Shown here piece after piece: positions 13,763 through 20,761 of a DNA stretch of 41,867 bases (position 1 is the first letter of the stretch; every line of letters begins with the position of its first letter). The stretch is from JAAYBR01 sp033813475 (GTDB taxonomy: Bacteria > Hydrogenedentota > Hydrogenedentia > Hydrogenedentales > CAITNO01), in the NCBI GenBank assembly GCA_033813475.1, contig JAPXRP010000014.1, positions 1 to 41,867 of the forward strand. The letters run 5' to 3'. Position numbers and translations under genes: made by a program. The notes under the pieces were generated by a model that was not told where the DNA came from, searched no databases, and was given only the letters and a program-made list of their open reading frames with translations.

Positions 13763-16644
13763 GACTTTGCTCCAAAGTTCCTGGTGGGGCCGGGGGCGGG
13801 CGCGGGCAGGGGGGCGGGGGTGCCCGGCAGGGCGGGTTTCGCCGCCGGGGCCGGTTTGGGTGCGGCGGGCGCGGGCGCCGGCGCCGGCGCGGGGGGGGGA
13901 ACCGGTGTCTTTGCCGCGGGCGCGGTCTCCAGCGCGCGCCCCATCTCGACGATGATCTCGCCGATCTCGCCGCGCTTCTTGAGGAGTTCGCCGGCATCGC
14001 GCGCGAAGGTGACCAGCGAGGGCAGGAGCGCCGACAGGTCGCCCGCCGCCGCCACCCGCGCCGTCAGGGCCTCGGGCACCGCCCGCCCGGCCAGGGCGGC
14101 GCGCCGCTCCATGAAGAGGGCCAGATAGTCGTAGTCCTCGACGCCGTCGCGCACGGTCTCCCAGCGGACTGAGTTGACCGGGCCGTCCCTCCCCGGATAG
14201 ACGAGGCAGCCGTCGCCGTTCACGGGCGTCGTGTCGAGCGGGTCGGCGAAGGGGTCCTGCCCCTCCGGGGCGTAGTTGACGCACCAGTACTGCATGCCGC
14301 GCATGCCCAGCGCCCAGGTCTGCCAGAAGAGGATGCGGTGCTCCACCGCCGTGAAGTCGAGGAAAAGGTTGCCGTAGGGCCGGGGCGGTTGGTGGCTGAA
14401 GTACCACCACACCTCGCGGCCGCCGCTGATGCGCTTGAGCAGCTCGATGCCCGCGGGCGTGTCCATCACCTGTGCGTGGACGCTCCACAGCCCCACATCG
14501 TCCGGGAGAAAGGGGCGCAGCCCGAAGGTGCCCACCGCCGCCGGAACCGACGGCGCGCCCGCCCGCCACTTGGCGAGGGATTCCATCATCCGGGGCCACG
14601 CGGGCTCGGCGGGCTCGTGGCTCAGAGGCACAAAGACCCGCCCCTCCAGCTTCTCGCGCTTGACGAAGGCCTCCAGTGCGGCGAGCTTCTCCGGCGCGTC
14701 CAGCAGGGCGGGCGGCGCGGCGACCGTGGTGGCCCCGCCCGCCAGCGCCGCGCGCAGGTCGGGCAGGTGTTTCTGGAGGGTGGCCGCGTAGTCGCCGGAC
14801 CCCGGCGCGGGCAGGGCCGCCCCCTCGCGCAGGGTGACCCGGTGCTCCAGGGCGTTTTTCGTGTAGGCGGCGAGCAGGGCGTCCGGGTTGCCGGACCCGC
14901 CGCGCGCCTTGGCGCCCGCCACGGCCGTGTCCTCCCAGTAGCCGAAGTCGGTCTTGAGCCGCGGCGTGGCGGGCAGGTCGAAATCGAGCACCCGGGCCTC
15001 GATGGTGAACTCCCGCTGCGGGCCGTCCACCGTGGCCAGGCGCAGGGGGCCGCGGTAGACCCCGGCGGGCAGGCCGGGCCGCGCGAAGACCGTCACCCAC
15101 ACGGCGGAGGTCGTTCCTTTGCCGGCGACAAAGGGCTTGTGCGGCGTGAGGGGGTCGGGCCAGCTTCCCGTGGGGCCCTCGAAGTGCGAGGGGATGCGCA
15201 CGGGCACCCAGCCCACGTCGGCCACCGTGATGTCCGCGGCGGGGATGCGGGCGTCGCCCGTCTCCGAGACGAGGTCGCCCGGCGTGAACGACACGCCCAG
15301 CATCGGGGCCGTCTCCGGGCGCATGCACACCTGGAAGGCCTCGCGCTCGCCGCGCGCCAGGCTCACGCGCGCCACGGGCGACGGCGCGCCCTTCGCCCTC
15401 ACTTGGTCCTCGCGGAAGACCTTCTCCAGCGCGGACTCGACCCACAGCAGGGGCTCGCCCGCGAAGGCGGGGGCGCGTTCCAGGGTGCGCGGCCCCCGGT
15501 CGAGGGCGTGGGGCGCGTCGCTCCAGGGCTCCATGCGGCGCGGCTTGGGGGCGCCGACGGCGAAGCGGGTGTCTATGCCGCCGTGGGGCGAGCCGGTCTC
15601 CACCCCGAGGGGCAGCGTGAGCCCGCCCTGCTTCAACTGCGCCATGAAATCGTAGTGCCCGTCGGCGGGGGCCTCCCACGCGTAGGTGCAGCGGATGACC
15701 TTGCCCGGCTCCGTGTCGAACTGCTTGCCCTGGAGCTTCCAGACGCGGCCGTTTTCCGCGACCACGCTGGCGTCTATCCGCACCCCCGACATGGGCTTCA
15801 CCGTGGCGATGTAGGCCAGCAGCGTGCCCGGGGTGTACTCGAGCTGCACCGCCAGCTCGTCCGTGGCGAAGTCCACGCGGCGCAGGCCCCGCGTCACGCC
15901 GAGGCGGTAAACCGTCTTCCACGACGCCCCCGGCTTCAGCAGCACGGGCACAAAGGCCGCCTGCACCCCGCGCCCCACGCTCGACTCGCCCCAGAGCGTC
16001 AGATACGAGTGGATCTGGTCGGAGTTGAAGACCCAGTAGAGGCTCTCCTGCGCGGCGGGGGCCGTCACGGCCAGCCAGTTGCGCGAGGCCACATGCCACG
16101 CCGTGCGCGTGGCCCGGACCACGCCCGCGTCCGACGGCAGGTCCAGCCGGTCGTCCGCGCTGATGCCGCCGCCCGGCAGCACGTCGTTCCCGATCCAGGG
16201 GGCCACCCACTGGGATTCCGTTCCCTTGTTCTCCACGGTCCACGTCACACGCAGGGCCGCCTCGTCCGGCAGCGGCTCCATCAGGCGGGTCACACGCAGC
16301 CCGTCAATGTTCGGCCCCTGGCAGTCATAGCTGAACCGCAGCACGGGCCGGTCCCCGAACTCCTCCAGCGCCTCCAGTTTTTCATTGAGGCGGCGGTTGG
16401 GCACATAGGGGCTGGCCACGCCGAAGCCCTCCAGCAGGATGCCCGCGGGGCCCACGAGGTTCTGCGCCCCCGTCAGCAGCCGCATCTGGTGGATCACCCC
16501 GCCGTCCCCGGGGGCCATGAGCAGCTGCATGTACCTGCCCGAGATGTCCGCCTCCTGGTCAATCACCGCAGCGTGCGCGGCGAAGGCCAGGAGGACGCAG
16601 GTGGCCGCCGCAAGCGGCGGGCGCGAAAACAGGAAACGGCGCAT
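13759..16644 (-). CDS. Secreted DUF4091-type glycoside hydrolase-like protein
   Basis: A 961-residue exported protein: signal peptide (M-R-R-F-L-F-S-R, hydrophobic to A-A-H-A-A), a beta-rich N-terminal half, then a region with G-E-R-E-A-F-Q-V and a C-terminal TIM-barrel-like part carrying the DUF4091 signature (W-W-Y-F-S-H-Q-P-P-R-P-Y-G-N ... W-A-L-G-M-R-G-M-Q-Y-W ... V-R-D-G-V-E-D-Y-D-Y-L). DUF4091 proteins occur with polysaccharide-degrading genes and resemble glycoside hydrolases, but few have been assayed. A Pro/Ala-rich tail of about 50 residues ends the protein and could be a linker or cell-wall spacer. The ATG at 16644 has AGGGAG upstream. It shares an ATGA junction with thrC. Family call is good, substrate unknown. 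Confidence 0.8.
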   Translation of the reverse strand: MRRFLFSRPPLAAATCVLLAFAAHAAVIDQEADISGRYMQLLMAPGDGGVIHQMRLLTGAQNLVGPAGILLEGFGVASPYVPNRRLNEKLEALEEFGDRPVLRFSYDCQGPNIDGLRVTRLMEPLPDEAALRVTWTVENKGTESQWVAPWIGNDVLPGGGISADDRLDLPSDAGVVRATRTAWHVASRNWLAVTAPAAQESLYWVFNSDQIHSYLTLWGESSVGRGVQAAFVPVLLKPGASWKTVYRLGVTRGLRRVDFATDELAVQLEYTPGTLLAYIATVKPMSGVRIDASVVAENGRVWKLQGKQFDTEPGKVIRCTYAWEAPADGHYDFMAQLKQGGLTLPLGVETGSPHGGIDTRFAVGAPKPRRMEPWSDAPHALDRGPRTLERAPAFAGEPLLWVESALEKVFREDQVRAKGAPSPVARVSLARGEREAFQVCMRPETAPMLGVSFTPGDLVSETGDARIPAADITVADVGWVPVRIPSHFEGPTGSWPDPLTPHKPFVAGKGTTSAVWVTVFARPGLPAGVYRGPLRLATVDGPQREFTIEARVLDFDLPATPRLKTDFGYWEDTAVAGAKARGGSGNPDALLAAYTKNALEHRVTLREGAALPAPGSGDYAATLQKHLPDLRAALAGGATTVAAPPALLDAPEKLAALEAFVKREKLEGRVFVPLSHEPAEPAWPRMMESLAKWRAGAPSVPAAVGTFGLRPFLPDDVGLWSVHAQVMDTPAGIELLKRISGGREVWWYFSHQPPRPYGNLFLDFTAVEHRILFWQTWALGMRGMQYWCVNYAPEGQDPFADPLDTTPVNGDGCLVYPGRDGPVNSVRWETVRDGVEDYDYLALFMERRAALAGRAVPEALTARVAAAGDLSALLPSLVTFARDAGELLKKRGEIGEIIVEMGRALETAPAAKTPVPPPAPAPAPAPAAPKPAPAAKPALPGTPAPLPAPAPGPTRNFGAKS

Positions 16645-16679
16645 GGATGGACTCCCTGATGATGGCGGCGGTTTGCACC

Positions 16680-16709
16680 ATAGTAGCCAATGGGCCGCCT
16701 CCGTGTCAT
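16680..16709 (-). promoter_or_regulatory. Promoter of the DUF4091-thrC operon
   Basis: On the minus strand ATGACA (16704-16709), 18 bases, then TACTAT (16680-16685), about 36 bases before the ATG at 16644. The -35 matches the consensus at five of six positions and the -10 at four of six. Confidence 0.55.
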
Positions 16710-16773
16710 CCGGGACCGGCGCCCTGGTCGCCGGACAAGATGTTGCGAGAACCGAAGCCGGGGTGAGAACGGG

Positions 16774-16827
16774 GTTGCCTCAGGCGCCGCGCGCCTTCGC
16801 AATGACGTGCATTTCCCCGGTCATTGC
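16774..16827. repeat. Partial copy of the CATTGCGAGG-type element
   Basis: TTGCCTCAGGCGCCGCGCG leads to CTTCGCAATGACG and then, inverted, GGTCATTGC. It matches the core ends of the element at 4221-4341 but is shorter and more degenerate. It lies just beyond the 3' end of the CPBP-like gene. Confidence 0.5.
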
Positions 16828-17741
16828 TCTGGCACGGGCGTGGCGGCGGGCGCCCGGCCGACGATTTGCCCCGCAAGAACCGCCGCGAGCAGGAACATGC
16901 CCGTCAGGAGGAGTCCCCGCGTGCCGCCGAGGGGCGGCGACGCGGCGGGGAAGAGGAAGGGCCACATGCCGTCCTGCTGGGAGACAAACAGGCCGAGGGC
17001 GAGGGCGGAGAGCCCCAGATGGCCCCGCCGGAGCAGGATTTCATTGAGGAAGGCGGTCAGCGCCAGGGCCATGGCCAGCCCGCACCCCAGCGTCATGGGC
17101 AGGGAGGCGTAGTCGTTTTCGAGGACGGCATAGCCGACGGGCAGGGGGAGAAACCACAGGGCCCACAGGGCGCCCGAGATGAGGTGCGCGGGCACGCGGC
17201 CGAGGGGCAGGAGGCGCGGCAGGAGGAAACCGCGCCAGCCGATCTCCAGCCCCAGCACGCACAGGGGGAAGAAGACGCAGCCCAGGGCCACGCTTGCCAC
17301 GAACCCTGTGCCCAGCAGCAGCTTGGGAAACACGCCCCGGACCGCCTCCGGCATGTCTTCCAGGGAGACATCCAGGTCGCTCAGCAGGGTGGACAGGTCC
17401 CACTGCGGGGGCGCCTGGGTGGTCAGGGAGACAAGAATGTAGGCGGCGGCGAAAAGCAGCGGCACCGCAACCGCCAGCCTGAGCGCCGCGCCCGCGGGCA
17501 CGGGCCATATTTTGGGCAGGGGATGGGCGGCATTCGGCGCGGCGAGCGAGGCGGCCAGCGCCCCGGCGGCGGGCGCCCACATCACCGCGAGCAGGTAGAG
17601 GGAGTGGAAGATGTTCGGCTCGTCGTGGACAACGAAGCCCACGGCCTGGCCGCCCGCCAGCAGCGCGGCGCCGAGCCCGAAGGTGACCGGCAGAAAGACA
17701 AGCAGGCCTTTTTTGTCCATAATGTGACGCAAAGCTCCCAT
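16821..17741 (-). CDS. CPBP/Rce1-like membrane protein, likely without protease activity
   Basis: A 306-residue membrane protein with about eight hydrophobic helices. It has recognisable CPBP (Abi/Rce1) motifs: L-E-I-G-W-R-G-F-L-L-P at about 165-175 and A-L-W-A-L-W-F-L-P-L-P at about 191-201. In active members the first reads E-E-x-x-x-R, and the second contains W-H-x-P. Here the first Glu is Leu165 and the His is Phe197, so two catalytic residues are lost. I infer a pseudoprotease or a structural or transport role. The start is uncertain: ATG at 17741 lacks a good ribosome site, and ATG at 17720 (M-D-K-K-G-L-L-V) may be the true one. Confidence 0.7.
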   Translation of the reverse strand: MGALRHIMDKKGLLVFLPVTFGLGAALLAGGQAVGFVVHDEPNIFHSLYLLAVMWAPAAGALAASLAAPNAAHPLPKIWPVPAGAALRLAVAVPLLFAAAYILVSLTTQAPPQWDLSTLLSDLDVSLEDMPEAVRGVFPKLLLGTGFVASVALGCVFFPLCVLGLEIGWRGFLLPRLLPLGRVPAHLISGALWALWFLPLPVGYAVLENDYASLPMTLGCGLAMALALTAFLNEILLRRGHLGLSALALGLFVSQQDGMWPFLFPAASPPLGGTRGLLLTGMFLLAAVLAGQIVGRAPAATPVPEQ

Positions 17742-17822
17742 TCATGCGCGCGGGTTTCCGGCGCTCCAGAAACAAACGCCCAGGCGTCCCCGCGGGGTGA
17801 CAGGCCGGAGTGGCCGCCCCAA

Positions 17823-17831
17823 TGGTACAAT
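17823..17831 (+). promoter_or_regulatory. Extended -10 promoter of the PLC-like gene
   Basis: TGGTACAAT matches an extended -10 box (TGn plus TACAAT, five of six to consensus) about 96 bases before the ATG at 17927. No convincing -35 is seen at 16-18 bases upstream, which extended -10 promoters can tolerate. Confidence 0.4.
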
Positions 17832-17926
17832 ACCCGGGTGTCTGCGGGAAAGGCGGGGCGCTGAGGCGCGCCCCGGAAGCCCGCGACGCCTGCCGTCCGG
17901 AGGGCGGCCACCCGGGAGACCCTGCC

Positions 17927-19267
17927 ATGAAGACACCCCTTTTCCGTCTGGCGGCCCCCGCCGTCCTGGTGCTGCTGGCCGCCCTGGCCGCCCCCGCGCG
18001 GGAACACCATCCGCTGTTTACCGGCCCCGCCCTCTCGATCCTGCCGGAGGTGGCGAAGGCCGCGCCGGTGGCCGCGGAGCCGCTGGAGGACTTTCTTCTC
18101 GCGGTGGAGGCGGAGCTGGCGGAGGTGCTGGCGGCGGAGGAGGCCTGGGCGCGGGAAAACCTGCCCCTGTACGCGCCCCGCCCGGACGCGCTGGCCTTTG
18201 CGCCGGGCAGCGCCCGCACCATCCGGGAGCGGTTTTTGCAGGCCGTCCGGGTGAATCCGGAGATGATGACCCCGCTGTATGTGTTCAGCCTCAAGGGCAT
18301 GGCCGCCCATGCGGGCCGCAAGCTGGACGCCTCGGAGGTTTCCGTGCTGGAGGACCTGAGCGCCCTGGACCCCTTCGAGTTCACCGGACTGGCCCCCGGC
18401 GCGCCGGTCGCCCCGCTGGATGTGGTGGCCACATCGAGCAACGAGCCGGACTACGGTCTGGATGTGGGGCTGTTTGAGGACAACGGCACCCCGGCGGGCC
18501 GGGCCTACGGATTTGGGGTGCAGCCTTTCGGCAACCCCAACCTGGATTTCGGGTCGCAGGCCCCCTTCCACATGGGCTACTACCACGAGGCGGGCATCGT
18601 CTTCGCCTTCGCCTCCTTCCTGAAGGTGTCCTACCCCGAGCACCGCATCCACCTCTACAAGACCCTGTCGGAGTTCGCCTTCCGCACGGGGCACCCCTAC
18701 TGGGGCTGGCGCTTCATGGGCTGGGGGCTGCACTACCTGGCCGACCTGTCGCAGCCCTACCATGCCACCGTGCTGCCGGGGGTGAGCGTGATGCGGATGC
18801 TCTGGATCAACCTGCTCGACATCCTCGGCTGGTCCGGGCCCAAGGATGACGCGGTGCAGCTTGTGTCCAACCAGCACCTCATCATGGAGGTCTGGCAGGG
18901 GATCGAGATGGTGCGCGCGTGGCGCGTCGGCGACATGGGCCATCCGCTGATCCGCGCGGTGACGGCCCCCGTGTCCGCGCCGGACTACACCGATGCCGCG
19001 CCGCGCGCGATGGTGGCCCGCCGGGCCTTCGCACGGGCGAAAAGCACCTGCGCGCTGCTGCTGGACTATCTGCCCGCGGCCTTCGTCAGCGACCCCTCCG
19101 TGGAGGTGATGGACCGGCCGGAGCGCCATGAGGTGGTGGAGGCGGTGGTGGCCCGGCACGGTCCGGAGGCTGCGGCGGAAATCAACGCCCTGGAGGCGGG
19201 GCTGCTGTCGTCCTTTGCGGCCCACGGGCGTTCCTACGCGCGGGCGATCCTGGCCGCGGCCGGCTGA
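17927..19267 (+). CDS. Secreted zinc phospholipase C / S1-P1 nuclease-like enzyme
   Basis: A 446-residue protein with a signal peptide (M-K-T-P-L-F-R-L, hydrophobic to A-A-P-A at about 24). The diagnostic part is G-W-G-L-H-Y-L-A-D-L-S-Q-P-Y-H: His269, Asp273 and His279 have the H-x3-D-x5-H spacing of the zinc ligands in Bacillus cereus phospholipase C and S1-P1 nucleases. Further on His317 and Glu321 (N-Q-H-L-I-M-E) give the H-x3-E pair that completes the site. His215 and His220 may supply others. So it should be a trinuclear-zinc phosphodiesterase acting outside the cytoplasm on phospholipids or nucleic acids; which one cannot be told. It is larger than typical members (about 250-300 residues), with an extra N-terminal region. 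The ATG has GGGAGA upstream. Confidence 0.65.
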   Translation: MKTPLFRLAAPAVLVLLAALAAPAREHHPLFTGPALSILPEVAKAAPVAAEPLEDFLLAVEAELAEVLAAEEAWARENLPLYAPRPDALAFAPGSARTIRERFLQAVRVNPEMMTPLYVFSLKGMAAHAGRKLDASEVSVLEDLSALDPFEFTGLAPGAPVAPLDVVATSSNEPDYGLDVGLFEDNGTPAGRAYGFGVQPFGNPNLDFGSQAPFHMGYYHEAGIVFAFASFLKVSYPEHRIHLYKTLSEFAFRTGHPYWGWRFMGWGLHYLADLSQPYHATVLPGVSVMRMLWINLLDILGWSGPKDDAVQLVSNQHLIMEVWQGIEMVRAWRVGDMGHPLIRAVTAPVSAPDYTDAAPRAMVARRAFARAKSTCALLLDYLPAAFVSDPSVEVMDRPERHEVVEAVVARHGPEAAAEINALEAGLLSSFAAHGRSYARAILAAAG

Positions 19268-19273
19268 CCGGGG

Positions 19274-19768
19274 TCACTTTCCCTCGAGTCGGCGCTGGAC
19301 CAGTCCGGTCTGCACCTGGCAGATGGCGAGGGCGAGGGCGTCGGCCGCGTCGTCGGGTTTGGGAATCTGCTCCATGCCCAGGAGGATGCGGACCATTTCC
19401 TGCATCTGGCGCTTGTCCGCCCGTCCGTAGCCGGTGATGGCCGTCTTGGCCTCGGTCGGGCTGAACTCCCCCACATGCACCCCCGCGAGCACGGCGGCGA
19501 GCACGATGACCCCGCGCGCCTGGGCGACCTGGATGCCCGTGGTCACGTTCTGCTTGAAAAACAGGCGCTCCACGGACACGGCGTCGGGCTTAAACGTTTC
19601 GAGGAGGCCCGAGGCCTCCTCGAAAATCTTTTTCAGCCGTCCGCCCAGCCCGGTGTTGGCCGGGGTGGTGATGACGCCGTGGGCCAGATGCCGCAACCGG
19701 CTGGCGCGCCCCTCGACGACGCCGTAGCCCGTGGTGGCCGTGCCCGGATCGAACCCGATCACGCGCAT
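19274..19768 (-). CDS. ruvC: Holliday junction resolvase RuvC
   Basis: A 164-residue endonuclease that cuts Holliday junctions in recombinational repair. The four acidic metal-binding residues are in place: Asp7 (G-F-D-P-G), Glu67 (S-V-E-R-L-F-F), and Asp140 and Asp143 in P-D-D-A-A-D-A-L-A. Length matches the family (about 160-175). It begins two bases after the end of yebC, the common yebC-ruvC arrangement, so the two are surely cotranscribed. ruvA and ruvB, which often follow, are not here. The gene converges with the PLC-like gene, with six bases between stops. Confidence 0.97.
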   Translation of the reverse strand: MRVIGFDPGTATTGYGVVEGRASRLRHLAHGVITTPANTGLGGRLKKIFEEASGLLETFKPDAVSVERLFFKQNVTTGIQVAQARGVIVLAAVLAGVHVGEFSPTEAKTAITGYGRADKRQMQEMVRILLGMEQIPKPDDAADALALAICQVQTGLVQRRLEGK

Positions 19769-19770
19769 GG

Positions 19771-20526
19771 CTAGTCGGCCATTGCCGCCTCCATGTCCTC
19801 GTCGCTGATGTCGGCGTTGGAGAACACGTTCTGCACGTCGTCGTTCTCCTCCAGCGTGTCGAGCAGGCGCAGCAGGGAGGGCACGCTCTTGGACTCAATC
19901 TTCATGGTGGTGCGGGGAATCATCTTCAGGGTGATCTCCTCCGCCTTCACCCCCATCTTGTCCAGCTCGCCCGCCACGGTGTGGAGCTGTCCCGGCTCGC
20001 AGAAGACCTCGTGGGCCTCCTCGCCCGAGCTGTCCACGTCGTCCGCGCCCGCCTCGATGGCCTTCTCCATCATGTCGTCGTCGGACACCCCCTCCTTGGG
20101 GACCGTGATGACGCCGCGCTGGTCGAAATTCCAGGCCACGGCGTTGGTGGCCGCGAGGGAGCCGCCGGCCTTGCTCAGGATGTGGCGGATCTCGGCGGTG
20201 ATCCGGTTCTTGTTGTCCGTGACCACGTCAATGATGATGCCGACGCCGCCGGGGCCGTAGCCCTCGTAGCGGGACTCCTCGTAGGTGACCCCTTCCAGCT
20301 CGCCGGTGCCGCGCTTGATGGCGCGCTCAATGTTGTCCAGGGGCATGTTGTTGGCGCGGCAGGCCATCAGCACGGCGCGCAGGCGGGGGTTGCCGTTGGG
20401 GTCGCCGCCGCCCTGGCGGGCCGCCAGGGTCGCCTCCTTGGCGAGATTCGAGAAAATCTTGCCCCGTTTCGCGTCGGCTGCGCCCTTCTTCCGCTTGATG
20501 GTGCTCCACTTGGAATGGCCGGACAT
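19771..20526 (-). CDS. yebC: YebC/PmpR family protein
   Basis: A 251-residue member of the YebC/TACO1 family, starting M-S-G-H-S-K-W-S-T-I-K-R-K-K-G, the near-invariant family N-terminus, and carrying Y-E-G-Y-G-P-G-G-V-G-I-I-I-D. Family members were described as DNA-binding regulators and more recently as translation factors that help ribosomes through polyproline stretches. With several Pro-rich proteins encoded nearby, the second role is plausible but unproven here. The ATG has GGGAG nine bases upstream and its own promoter. ruvC follows directly. Confidence 0.95.
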   Translation of the reverse strand: MSGHSKWSTIKRKKGAADAKRGKIFSNLAKEATLAARQGGGDPNGNPRLRAVLMACRANNMPLDNIERAIKRGTGELEGVTYEESRYEGYGPGGVGIIIDVVTDNKNRITAEIRHILSKAGGSLAATNAVAWNFDQRGVITVPKEGVSDDDMMEKAIEAGADDVDSSGEEAHEVFCEPGQLHTVAGELDKMGVKAEEITLKMIPRTTMKIESKSVPSLLRLLDTLEENDDVQNVFSNADISDEDMEAAMAD

Positions 20527-20593
20527 GTTTCTTGTCTCCCTGTTGGGGTTTCCTTTGAATTATGGGTGATTCACCGTGTTTTCCGGGCTGGAC

Positions 20594-20623
20594 AGTCTAC
20601 CAGATGCGGGCCTTTCGGCGCAA
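20594..20623 (-). promoter_or_regulatory. Promoter of yebC-ruvC
   Basis: On the minus strand TTGCGC (20618-20623), 18 bases, TAGACT (20594-20599) with a TGG just before it. It is 68 bases upstream of the yebC ATG. Confidence 0.5.
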
Positions 20624-20679
20624 TCCCGGGTTGCGGGGCGAAAGTGGCCGTGTGCACGGCGGGAACCGGTTGCGCGGGC

Positions 20680-20708
20680 TTCCTCCGGGGCGGTCTTTGT
20701 GCTATGCT
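20680..20708 (+). promoter_or_regulatory. Possible clpC promoter
   Basis: TATGCT (20703-20708), the same -10 hexamer as at rpsD, lies 54 bases before the clpC ATG. The -35 at 17 bases (TTCCTC, 20680-20685) is poor. No CIRCE or CtsR-type operator is evident between yebC and clpC. Confidence 0.35.
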
Positions 20709-20761
20709 ATGCGCGCCCCCGGGCTGGGGGGAGAAACACGGGCCGGGAATTTTGTTCCGAC

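Noticed and set aside
13786..13925. Pro/Ala-rich coding repeat as a separate gene or repeat array
   Set aside because: It is the in-frame C-terminal tail of the DUF4091 protein and reads straight through to the stop overlapping thrC.
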